From Kiritimatiellia bacterium (GTDB lineage Bacteria > Verrucomicrobiota > Kiritimatiellia > CAIVKH01), in assembly GCA_025054615.1 (NCBI GenBank), contig JANWZO010000001.1, positions 62,001 through 126,000 of the forward strand: a stretch of 64,000 nt of DNA, written 5' to 3'. Positions 56,005 to 64,000 of this stretch are shown here, one piece after another. The translations under genes and the position numbers were made by a program. The notes beneath the pieces were generated by a model, which was given only the letters and a program-made list of their open reading frames with translations, had not been told where the DNA came from and did not search any database. Positions within the stretch are counted from its first letter, which is position 1. Each line of letters opens with the position of its first letter.

Positions 56005-57228
56005 TCAAGCCTTCGCCACCTTGTAACCCTTGAGCCGCCCGATCTTGGGAAGCGGACCAACGATGGGCGCGACATATTTGATGAAGGCGGGTGTTACATC
56101 GTTCGCGTCTGCATTGATCCATTCATCCGGCATGTGCCGTGTTTCTTTCGCCACCGCCTTCAGCTCGACGCGCTCAACCCATGTCTTATAGGTCTTGCCC
56201 GGCGCCCGTTTGATGGCCGTGGATCCGCTGTCAAATTCGCCGCCGCAGGCGAATTTGACTGCAGCCACGCCGACCATCCGGGCCTCCTTCGCATCGACGG
56301 GACTGACCACACCGACGAAGGACCGCTGCAAATAGCCGAACGTGTCGGCGCGGACGCGGCTGATTTGGGCTTTCTCCCGAATTTCCTTCGCCAGCAGGTC
56401 CCCCAACGCTCCGGAGCCGGAAAGCTGAACGTTGCCGTGGCTGTCCACCTCCTTGATGAACTTCGACGCGATCGGCTCGCCGTTCTCGTCCGCGATGCCC
56501 TCGGAGACGGCCACGACGCATCGACCGAGCTTCTCATAGACGGCCTTCACGTCCGCGACGAATTTTTCCATCGAGAAGGGACGTTCGGGCAGGTAGATAA
56601 GATGGGGGCCGTCATCCGGATACTGCCGGGCCAGCGCGGATGCGGCCGTGAGGAATCCCGCGTGGCGGCCCATGACCACGTTGATTTTCACGCCCGGGAG
56701 CGCGCGGTTGTCCAAGTTGTCGCCCATGAAGGCCTGCGCGACGAACTTGGCCGCGCTGCCGAAGCCGGGGGTGTGATCGTTTTCGCGCAGGTCATTGTCG
56801 ATTGTCTTGCAAATATGGAAGCACTTCATCTTGAAGCCTGCCGCGAGCGCAGCCTCGTTGATGATGTGCGTGGTCTCGGCACTATCATTTCCGCCGATGT
56901 AGAAGAAATAGCGCACATCGTATTTCTGCAGAACTTCGAAGACCTTTTGGCAATCCTCGGGCGTCGGTTTCTTGCGGACGGACCCTAGGGCGGATGAAGG
57001 CGTTTGCGCGACCAGTTCCAGCGTCTCCCTCGATTCCCGACCGAGGTCGATCAGATTCTCGTCCAAAATCCCTTTCAGACCGTGCAAAGATCCGTAGATT
57101 TTTTTGATTTCTTTGTGTTTCTTCGCCTCGAGGATCGCGCCGACGAGGCTCTGGTTGATGACGACGGTGGGGCCGCCGCTCTGGGCGATGATCATGTTGC
57201 CGACTAATTTTTCTTTCTTTGCAGGCAT
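56005..57228 (-). CDS. pfp: PPi-dependent 6-phosphofructokinase
   Basis: 407 residues from the ATG at 57228, which has GGAGA seven bases upstream (an ATG two codons earlier would be too close). Phosphofructokinase fold. The residues that decide the phosphoryl donor are visible: GGNDS (112-116, with Asp where ATP enzymes have Gly) and CKTIDND (Lys141 where ATP enzymes have Gly). These are the marks of the reversible PPi-using type. It carries glycolytic or gluconeogenic flux between fructose-6-phosphate and fructose-1,6-bisphosphate. It is separated from typA by 169 bases. Confidence 0.9.
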   Translation of the reverse strand: MPAKKEKLVGNMIIAQSGGPTVVINQSLVGAILEAKKHKEIKKIYGSLHGLKGILDENLIDLGRESRETLELVAQTPSSALGSVRKKPTPEDCQKVFEVLQKYDVRYFFYIGGNDSAETTHIINEAALAAGFKMKCFHICKTIDNDLRENDHTPGFGSAAKFVAQAFMGDNLDNRALPGVKINVVMGRHAGFLTAASALARQYPDDGPHLIYLPERPFSMEKFVADVKAVYEKLGRCVVAVSEGIADENGEPIASKFIKEVDSHGNVQLSGSGALGDLLAKEIREKAQISRVRADTFGYLQRSFVGVVSPVDAKEARMVGVAAVKFACGGEFDSGSTAIKRAPGKTYKTWVERVELKAVAKETRHMPDEWINADANDVTPAFIKYVAPIVGPLPKIGRLKGYKVAKA

Positions 57229-57397
57229 GGGCATTCTCCGAATCGAAACCGTTGTCTTTGCCTCCTATGGAATGCGCCAACCCGGCGCCCTGCACAGGGA
57301 GGACGACCAAAGGGGACTCTAATCAATATCGGCCCGCTGGCAAGACCTCTTCGATGTGGCCGCTCGCCGCGTCCGTATGAAGCGCCGTTGGCGCGGT

Positions 57398-59224
57398 TCA
57401 ATCGGGCTCTTCGGCGCGCTGGGCAGCTCGCTTCCGCTGGGTGGCGTTGAGGATTTTCTTGCGCAGCCGGATGCTTTTGGGGGTGGCTTCGACGTATTCA
57501 TCCGCCGCGATGTATTCGATCGCGTGCTCCAGCGAAAAAACTCGGGGTGGTTCCAGCATGATGCCCTTGCCCTCGCCGTGGCTGCGAATGTTGGTCAGGT
57601 GCTTTTCCTTCGTGGGATTGACGGCGATGTCTTCCGCACGCGGGTTTTCTCCGACAATCATTCCCTCGTAGACCAGGTCCCCGGGCTTGATAAACAGCCG
57701 CCCGCGCTCCTGGAGCGAATCCAAGGCGTAGGCGGTGGCGACACCGTTGTCCATGGAAACCAGCGTGCCGGTCAGGCGGCCCTGAATGGGCCCGCAATGC
57801 GGGCCGTATTCCTTGAAGAGGTGGCTCATGACGGCCCGCCCGCCGGTGAGATTGACGAGATCGGTTTCAAATCCGATCAGGCCGCGGGTCGGGATGGTCG
57901 CTTCGATTTGAACGCGGTCGCCGTGGTGGTGCATGTTGGCAATCTGGGCCCGCCGGCCAGCAAGATTTTGAAGAATGTCCCCGAGTCGATCCTGGGGGGT
58001 GTCGACCCAAAGCGTTTCATAGGGCTCCAGCTTTTTGCCGTCGGGGCCACGCCGCAAGATGACCTCTGGCCGCGATACCAGAAGCTCGAATCCTTCCCGG
58101 CGCATCTGCTCCGCGAGAATGGCGATCTGCAGCTCGCCGCGCGCGCTGACCAGGAAGACATTGGGAGCGTCTGTGTCTTCGACCTTCAGCGAAATGTTCG
58201 TGCGCGTTTCGCGATATAGCCGCTCGCGGAGCTGGCGGGAGGTGAGGTACTTCCCCTCCCGGCCGGCCAGGGGCCCGTCATTGACACAAATTTGCATTTG
58301 GACGGTCGGCGGGTCGATCTCAACAAACGGCAGCGGTTCGCGGTCCTCCCGATCGCAAAGGGTCTCGCCGATTTCCAACTCCTCGAACCCTGCAATCCCG
58401 ACGATGTTGCCGGCCTCGCCAATCACAGATTCGGAAGTTCGGATTCCGCTGAATTCAAAGACTTTGGTGACGGTCGCGCGCTCGCGCCGGCCGTCCTTGT
58501 GGATGCAGACGATCGAGTCGCCGGCGCGAACCGTACCTGAAAGGATACGGCCGATCGCGATCCGACCTACGTAATCGTTCCAATCAAGGTTGCTGATTAG
58601 CATAAGAAACGGCGCCAGCGGGTCGCCAGGCGGCGGTGGAATGTGCTCAACGATGGCATCCAGCAGCGGCGCCATGCCGACACGGGGATCGTCGAGGGAC
58701 TTCAGGGCATACCCATCACGGGCGCTTGCATAGATAAAGGGGCAATTGAACTGCTCCTCATTGGCGTGTAGGTCCAAGAGCAGCTCCAGAACCTGGTCAT
58801 GAACACGGTGCGGGTCCGCATGTTCACGGTCGATTTTGTTGATAACCACGATGGGTTTGAGGCCGTGGTGCAGGGCCTTTTGCAGAACGAACCGGGTCTG
58901 CGCCTGCGGGCCATCGACCGCGTCGACGAGGAGCAACACGCCATCCACCATCTTCATGATGCGCTCGACTTCCCCACCGAAATCGGCATGGCCGGGCGTG
59001 TCGACGAGGTTGATCGTGTAGTTCCGCCAATGAATGGACGCATTTTTCGCGCGGATGGTAATCCCCTTCTCACGCTCCAGCTCCAGAGAATCCATTGCGC
59101 GCTCCTCGACCTCTTCCCGTTCGGAGAACGCGCCGCCAGCACGCAATAACTGGTCGACCAGCGTGGTTTTGCCATGGTCAACATGTGCGATGATGGCCAC
59201 GTTCCTGTAGCGCTGGGTACTCAT
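57398..59224 (-). CDS. typA: GTP-binding protein TypA/BipA
   Basis: 608 residues from the ATG at 59224 ([22 protein letters not shown]), the family length. Ribosome-associated translational GTPase: G1 [10 protein letters not shown]3 [12 protein letters not shown]4 NKIDREHA, then beta-barrel domains and the TypA-specific C-terminal region ([10 protein letters not shown]). The frame extends to 59359, but the extra codons lie in the end of the DUF3999-like gene. It supports ribosome assembly and stress growth. Confidence 0.96.
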   Translation of the reverse strand: MSTQRYRNVAIIAHVDHGKTTLVDQLLRAGGAFSEREEVEERAMDSLELEREKGITIRAKNASIHWRNYTINLVDTPGHADFGGEVERIMKMVDGVLLLVDAVDGPQAQTRFVLQKALHHGLKPIVVINKIDREHADPHRVHDQVLELLLDLHANEEQFNCPFIYASARDGYALKSLDDPRVGMAPLLDAIVEHIPPPPGDPLAPFLMLISNLDWNDYVGRIAIGRILSGTVRAGDSIVCIHKDGRRERATVTKVFEFSGIRTSESVIGEAGNIVGIAGFEELEIGETLCDREDREPLPFVEIDPPTVQMQICVNDGPLAGREGKYLTSRQLRERLYRETRTNISLKVEDTDAPNVFLVSARGELQIAILAEQMRREGFELLVSRPEVILRRGPDGKKLEPYETLWVDTPQDRLGDILQNLAGRRAQIANMHHHGDRVQIEATIPTRGLIGFETDLVNLTGGRAVMSHLFKEYGPHCGPIQGRLTGTLVSMDNGVATAYALDSLQERGRLFIKPGDLVYEGMIVGENPRAEDIAVNPTKEKHLTNIRSHGEGKGIMLEPPRVFSLEHAIEYIAADEYVEATPKSIRLRKKILNATQRKRAAQRAEEPD

Positions 59225-59318
59225 GGGGAGCGCAGGAGTGTACTGCGGCACGGCCGGTTGGCAAGCCGGCCCGCGCACCAAACTCCGATGACCTGCCCGC
59301 CGGCCGGATTGCAGTGGC

Positions 59319-60278
59319 TCAATTCGGGCGCATGCGTTTGAGGAGGAGCCCTGCGGCAAGGACCGCGCAGATCGCCAGAGTTGTCAGAAGGAGAAGCTGG
59401 GCGTATTCGCGCAAGTCAGCGCCAACCCGATGCGGATTTTCCTCCCGCGGCCCGATCGCCGAGTGAAGCGCCGCGGCAAGCTGGCCCTTCGACAGTCGAT
59501 GCTTCAGATCATGGATCGGGAAACCTGGAGCATCCGATCCGTAATAAACCCACAGGCGGCCGTTGCGCGACGGCTGGAAGTACAGATAGTGGACATGTGT
59601 CTGCGCGCGAATCGCTTCGAGCGCCGGCTGCTCTCCCCCCTCAGACGTCTCGAGATGCAGCTTCAGGTATCGGACGGCCGCGTCCCCCAAGCCGACTGGC
59701 GGCCAGGCGCCGTGTTCAAGATTTGACCAGTTGGTTTCCGTTATCAGCCGCCAGTTGTTCGTCAGAGTTTTCCGGCCATAAACGCGGATTGCAGCCCTGG
59801 CAGCCGGGCCGTCCAATTCGAGCAGCAGATGATGAAGCGGCGCACCGGGAGTTCCGACCTCCCAATATGTCGCCTGGTCGTCCAAATCGGGCGGCGTCTC
59901 TTCCGGCAAGTTGACCGCCCGCAGCGGCAGATCAATGAGTTCGTTCAGGCCCGACTCGAAATCGATGAAAAACGGGACATCTTCGCCGTTTTCGTCGATC
60001 AGCCGGAGATCGGCCGGAAAGGCGCGGCTGCCGTCGAACAGATGGAGCGGCACCATCGCACGGTACAGAGAACCGCTGACCACCGGCTCAAGGATCGGCG
60101 CCCTCCATTTATAGATGGAAGGGTCCGGCGCGGCGATGGCCGGCACGACGATGGATGCGCAAAGCGAGATCCCCAAAAAAGCAGCCCGCACCCGCGCCCC
60201 GACTCCGAACGCCAGGCAGGCCGGCACTCGGTTTCCCTTAGACGAAAGGCGAGCTTCAACGGGAAAAGCAACGCGCAT
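59319..60278 (-). CDS. DUF3999-like exported membrane-anchored protein
   Basis: 319 residues. The N-terminus holds a hydrophobic export segment (about 30-50, AIAA) after an unusually long basic stretch, so the true start may be a GTG at 60203. The mature domain (YKWRAPILEPVVSGSLYRAMVPLHLFDGSRAFPADLRLID, about 55-250) resembles DUF3999 proteins, and a C-terminal transmembrane helix (about 290-312) anchors it. It starts nine bases after the stop of the large secreted lamin-tail gene, so it is probably co-transcribed with it. Function unknown. Confidence 0.7.
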   Translation of the reverse strand: MRVAFPVEARLSSKGNRVPACLAFGVGARVRAAFLGISLCASIVVPAIAAPDPSIYKWRAPILEPVVSGSLYRAMVPLHLFDGSRAFPADLRLIDENGEDVPFFIDFESGLNELIDLPLRAVNLPEETPPDLDDQATYWEVGTPGAPLHHLLLELDGPAARAAIRVYGRKTLTNNWRLITETNWSNLEHGAWPPVGLGDAAVRYLKLHLETSEGGEQPALEAIRAQTHVHYLYFQPSRNGRLWVYYGSDAPGFPIHDLKHRLSKGQLAAALHSAIGPREENPHRVGADLREYAQLLLLTTLAICAVLAAGLLLKRMRPN

Positions 60279-60287
60279 GGAGCATCG

Positions 60288-63200
60288 TCATGGATGCGTG
60301 TATCGGAGGCGCAGGAACCAGTTGGTTTGCGCAGGGAGCGAGAACCAAATCGTGTTCGTGCCGCCCGAGAACGTCACGTTGTAAGGCGTGATCGGAGTCC
60401 AGACGGCGGGTTCCAGCGACGTTGTGAAGAACGGCGCCACATTCCAGGCGTTGGAATTGCCCGCGGCGATGACCGTGATATTCGTCCCCAGGATAATCCG
60501 TTGGATCCAGGCGTCCGGCGGGGGCAGGTTTGTCGGAGGCGTAGAGCCGAAAGTCTGATTGATGTTGGCATATCCCGGCGTCCGGCCGCCGGGGAAGTTG
60601 GTCCATGCAAAACCAGCGTAGTTCGTGGCCATTCCCGTCAAGCCGATGCTTTCGAACTGATCCCACCCATCGTCGTAGACGGGGACTTGGCTGAAGCCCG
60701 AAATCGGGCCGCCTATGCTGATTGCGTGCTCGAGGCCTCCGCCCTCGTTTAGCAGGCGAATACCAAAGTAATAGAATGCCCCGATCCGGTCGTTCAACGT
60801 CATGTTGCGGTTCGGCACATCGTCCGTCCCGAGAACCCAAAATCCGAACGGAAACGCGTTCGTGTTGAGCGCGTGGCCGTCGGGGATGACGTACTTGTAT
60901 TGGACCGTATCAAGGAATCCCGTCGATGTCGTGACGATTTCGATGGACCAGCCCGACAAGTTGAACAGCGCGGGCCCGGCCAGCTCGATAAACTCGTTCT
61001 CGAAATCGGGCGCATGTCGGACTTCATTGATCCACACCTGGCCGGGTTTCGCGCGAGGCACCGCAAAGAAGGCGGGCGCGTTGCTTCCGCCGGGCGGGAA
61101 GAAACGCGGCGAAGTCGCCTCCGAACCGGGACCGCTGAATTGCGCTCGGATGAAGTACTGGACAACCGTACCGGTCGGATAGGGACCCAGCGTCGTTGTC
61201 GTCTGATATTCGGAAAAATTCGTCACGGCCATCGCCAGCGGCGTGAAGGCGCCATTGGTTCCGACTCGGAAAAACGCGGTCATGTTCGTGAGCTGGGCGC
61301 CATATACAGGCGAGACGACTGCCCAGAGTCTCACCGCGTCATTCGTAAATGGCGCCGCCGGGGTGTGGTAACCGGAAACGGCGACATCAGCGGGCAGCTG
61401 CGGATATCCGATAGAAATTTCGTCGATCAGCGCGCGGCCGGCGCCTGCCGTATGCAGAATACGCACGGAGGCGGGCCCGGGCACATTCAAGAGGCGCTGG
61501 AACAAAAGATAGCTGGGCGCATCGTTCGCGACGGTGATGTTGGTCACGACGATCCAAGTGACCCCGGCGTTTGTCGAATACTGAAGCTGCAGCGTAGGCG
61601 CCGTGTCGGAAGGCCATTTCGCATATCGGAACGAGACAACGCCGATCCCGTCCTGGAGCATGGGAGAAACGATGAAGTTGCCTGCGCCTACATTTAGGCG
61701 CAGGCTTTTCCCCGCATATGCATTATCCGGGTGGACCATGGCATTCGTTATGACCCAGCCTCGGAAGATATGAACTCCGTTTGAGTAGCCGCTTTTCTCT
61801 GGCCAATCCTCGAAGTCCTGCGTCCGCGACTCGAAGGGAATGCCAATTTCGATGTCATCGATAAGCAAATCCTGCGGTGGCTGCCCCCCAAAAACGACGC
61901 CCTGAACCGCGACGTCGTCTAGCGCGATGTTTCCGCTGGCCTTTAGCGTGTAGACGAATCGCAACTTGGATAGATTCGTAGACAAAGGAATCGTGTAGGT
62001 CGCGGCGCCGGAAATCGCGGTGAAGGTTTGAACCGTTGTCCAGCTCGACCCGACCAGCCCCAACACATCGAACCGATAACTGCCCGACAACGACTGGTTG
62101 CGCATCCAAAATTGAAGATTTGTCGGATTCACCAGCGAAGGCGTTTCGATGAAATCCCCTGTGTCGTCGAAACGAATCGATGGCGGTGACTGACCAGAGC
62201 TGGATGCCGTTGTATAAACGCCAACTCCTGAAAAAACCCAGCCGGGCGGCGCCGTCGGCGCGCTGTCAAACCCTTCCTGGATCAGCAGGGATGAAAAGGT
62301 GCCGGATGGAGTAGAGGTGCTGGCATTTACAAGCCGCACATACCTAGGTTGTGTCTGATAAAAGTAAAGGGAATACGGCTCCCAGGAGATGTGCGAGAGA
62401 TTTGAGATTCCGGCAATTGTCGTCCATACGGACCCATCAATGGACTCCTGGACGTGCAGCTCAGCCGGCGCGCCACCATGGGAACCCCTCGCCAACTGGA
62501 AAGATATTTCGCCATATCCATTGGAGAAGAGCGGCGAGCGGATGAAGTTAAACTGGTTTGACCGACCGGGCAGCCGAGCGCTTGGCGCGACGAAGGCCCC
62601 GGCATAAATCATGGCGCCAGTGTTTAGCTGCCATCCGTTTAACTCACGGAAACCGGCGTTGGTCCACGCGGCGTTCGTCCATGCGGAAAAATCCTGGAAT
62701 CGAAGGTCTGGCGACGATTCCGAAATTTGGATGTTATCCAGAAGCAAGGAATTCGTCCCCGCAAGAACGCGGACCTCGAGATACTTTTGGGCCGGATCGT
62801 TGATATTCACCGAAAATGTCTGAAAATTTTGGTTTGCAATATTTATTAGCAAGGCGACGGCGCTGAAGTTCACGCCATCCGGGCTCAGGCGGACCTCCGC
62901 AGACAAATTGTCTGTCGGATCGTTGTTGGGGTCATTGAAGCTTGTTCGATAGACGAACGAGACGCGGCCGATTCCCTGGTCAAAGCGGGGGCTCCGAATG
63001 GATCCGCCGTTGCGCAGCGCGAGGGAGGGCGGATCATACGCGAGGTTCGTTTGCGCCACCATGTGGGCATTGGTGGCGACCCACCCTCCTCGTACAAGAG
63101 TGCCCGTTCGATTGAACGTCCAGCTCGAGAAGAACTGGGCCGGCCGCGGGACCGGCCGCATGAATACGTCGTCGATCTGGAGGGATCCTTTCGGACCGGC

Positions 63201-64000
63201 CCCGCTGACGTCTACGACCACCCTCGCCCATGCCGCGTTGGACGGGGCGGCAGCCCGGAATCTAACCTGATTCCAGTTTTCAGCGACAAACGGGATGTTC
63301 GTCGACGATTCTGCAAGTAACGGTCCGAACTGCGGACCGTAGAATTCGATTTTAAGTCGCTGCACAGAGGCGGTCCAAGGCCCGTAATTCGTATTGCTCG
63401 ACCCGTCCATCCAGAACCATGCGGAGGCTTCGTAATCGAAATCGCGTCCTCCCGGGGCGTCCTGCCAAATGCCGCCGAAGGCGGGTCCGATGTACTGAAG
63501 GTGGAAGGGACTCACATAACGCCAATCCCGACGACCCGTGTTTCCCCACCAGCCGCCGTAAGTCATCGCCGGTCGATAATTCCACGCGAACGAAAGACCG
63601 TTATCACCGAGGTCGGCCAGTTCGAAGGTTCCGTTTCGGATCAGATTGCCGCCGGCGGGTCCGTCATACATGGGCGTCAAGTAGCGGACCTCGTACACCT
63701 TGGACAACTCATGGAAACGAAAGCGGTAATAGCCCTCAATAACGTTTGTGAAGGTGATATCCGCGCCAAACACATTGGTGAGATTGGCCGTCCCCGTCAG
63801 GACACCATACAGGGGAATCGAGGAGGTCACGGCGGCGCCCCAGTCGGTTCCCCATGCGCCGTTAGGCACGAACTTGAATCGGTTGGCCGACCGATCGCCG
63901 ATGAAGAAAACCCCTTCCCAGACATGATTGGAAATCAAATAGAGGTTGTTTGCGCCGGGATTCCAACCCTGCCATTCACCGGCCACTGTCATCGACGAGT
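60288..64000 (-). CDS. Large secreted protein with carbohydrate-binding-like and lamin-tail domains (5' end outside window)
   Basis: At least 1234 residues. The first ATG at 63992 is not preceded by a stop and no signal peptide is present, so the gene starts outside the window. From the N-terminus: a CBM48/CBM20-like module (VAGEWQGWNPGANNL), then several jelly-roll modules each ending in blocks like ...LQIDDVFM, LLDNIQISES and LIDDIEIG, a lamin tail domain (VWINEVRHAPDFENEFIELAGPALFNLSGWSIEI, about bases 61045-60550), and a C-terminal beta domain ending WFLRLRY. It is probably an exported cell-surface or matrix protein that binds carbohydrates. It is rich in Thr, Asn, Gly and Ser, like the giant protein at 47 kb. 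Confidence 0.78.
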   Translation of the reverse strand, partial: SSMTVAGEWQGWNPGANNLYLISNHVWEGVFFIGDRSANRFKFVPNGAWGTDWGAAVTSSIPLYGVLTGTANLTNVFGADITFTNVIEGYYRFRFHELSKVYEVRYLTPMYDGPAGGNLIRNGTFELADLGDNGLSFAWNYRPAMTYGGWWGNTGRRDWRYVSPFHLQYIGPAFGGIWQDAPGGRDFDYEASAWFWMDGSSNTNYGPWTASVQRLKIEFYGPQFGPLLAESSTNIPFVAENWNQVRFRAAAPSNAAWARVVVDVSGAGPKGSLQIDDVFMRPVPRPAQFFSSWTFNRTGTLVRGGWVATNAHMVAQTNLAYDPPSLALRNGGSIRSPRFDQGIGRVSFVYRTSFNDPNNDPTDNLSAEVRLSPDGVNFSAVALLINIANQNFQTFSVNINDPAQKYLEVRVLAGTNSLLLDNIQISESSPDLRFQDFSAWTNAAWTNAGFRELNGWQLNTGAMIYAGAFVAPSARLPGRSNQFNFIRSPLFSNGYGEISFQLARGSHGGAPAELHVQESIDGSVWTTIAGISNLSHISWEPYSLYFYQTQPRYVRLVNASTSTPSGTFSSLLIQEGFDSAPTAPPGWVFSGVGVYTTASSSGQSPPSIRFDDTGDFIETPSLVNPTNLQFWMRNQSLSGSYRFDVLGLVGSSWTTVQTFTAISGAATYTIPLSTNLSKLRFVYTLKASGNIALDDVAVQGVVFGGQPPQDLLIDDIEIGIPFESRTQDFEDWPEKSGYSNGVHIFRGWVITNAMVHPDNAYAGKSLRLNVGAGNFIVSPMLQDGIGVVSFRYAKWPSDTAPTLQLQYSTNAGVTWIVVTNITVANDAPSYLLFQRLLNVPGPASVRILHTAGAGRALIDEISIGYPQLPADVAVSGYHTPAAPFTNDAVRLWAVVSPVYGAQLTNMTAFFRVGTNGAFTPLAMAVTNFSEYQTTTTLGPYPTGTVVQYFIRAQFSGPGSEATSPRFFPPGGSNAPAFFAVPRAKPGQVWINEVRHAPDFENEFIELAGPALFNLSGWSIEIVTTSTGFLDTVQYKYVIPDGHALNTNAFPFGFWVLGTDDVPNRNMTLNDRIGAFYYFGIRLLNEGGGLEHAISIGGPISGFSQVPVYDDGWDQFESIGLTGMATNYAGFAWTNFPGGRTPGYANINQTFGSTPPTNLPPPDAWIQRIILGTNITVIAAGNSNAWNVAPFFTTSLEPAVWTPITPYNVTFSGGTNTIWFSLPAQTNWFLRLRYTHP

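Noticed and set aside
57242-57272. TTGCC-N5-TGGAA near the PFP start as a fifth palindrome locus
   Set aside because: Only the right arm matches; two of five left-arm bases differ and no second copy follows at 16 or 31 bp.
57382-57394. GCGCC-GTT-GGCGC hairpin just after the typA stop
   Set aside because: Five-pair stem without a T-run on the expected strand; too weak to call a terminator.

Overview
This 64 kb window is a GC-rich, densely packed bacterial chromosome segment with 52 protein-coding genes. I saw no rRNA, tRNA, CRISPR array, insertion sequence or prophage. The organism looks like a member of the PVC group, most likely Kiritimatiellota or Verrucomicrobiota. This is an inference from the very large secreted multidomain proteins, the scattered gene order, a PPi-type phosphofructokinase, a fused kinase/GNAT N-acetylglutamate synthase and a broken-up dcw cluster. 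The envelope is Gram-negative-like, with several lipoproteins and many exported proteins. Intergenic gaps are all under 300 bases, and at least seven gene pairs overlap by 4 bp (stop/start xTGA), so translational coupling is common.

Layout. 1-3.7 kb (+): 3' part of a glycogen debranching enzyme, a membrane zinc peptidase and argA. 3.7-6.1 kb (-): cysteine-less TlpA-like protein, DUF457-type membrane hydrolase and rfbD. 6.4-8.4 kb: deoxyinosine-type DNA glycosylase, membrane protein, lipoprotein and rpmE. 8.5-16 kb: NodU-type carbamoyltransferase with its SxtJ-like partner, a chalcone-isomerase-like protein, then YfhO-like protein, glycosyltransferase and fmt in one run. 16-19.2 kb: AspT/YidE-type transporter, a small exported protein and a metallophosphatase. 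19.3-26.5 kb (-): polysaccharide glycosyltransferases, a GT-C-like membrane protein, amidase, HAD protein, zinc-ribbon protein and an rRNA pseudouridine synthase. 26.6 kb (+): GDP-L-fucose synthase.

27.6-37.1 kb (-): lacI-type regulator, NYN protein, pyrH, frr, a lipoprotein, polX, HAD phosphatase, murD, LysM lipoprotein and ftsW. 37.3-41.1 kb (+): a three-gene exported operon (PEGA protein, a protein with eleven DxxGxDxY repeats, HEAT protein), then a GH26 glycosidase. 43.8-47.1 kb (-): tsaE, tsaB, an unknown Cys-rich-motif protein and rph. 47.3-53.7 kb (+): a 2127-residue secreted protein. 53.7-64 kb (-): a truncated secreted lamin-tail protein, a DUF3999-like protein, typA, PPi-dependent pfk, hypD and hypE.

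Main themes are surface and exopolysaccharide synthesis, secreted polysaccharide-binding or -degrading proteins, envelope growth, translation and tRNA modification, and [NiFe]-hydrogenase maturation. The most unusual non-coding signal is a family of 15-bp palindromes, TTCCA-N5-TGGAA. They form short phased arrays (centre spacing about 16 or 31-32 bp) in four gene junctions at about 1.55, 19.27, 35.55 and 45.9 kb. One array supplies the stop codon of a gene and another may supply a start codon.
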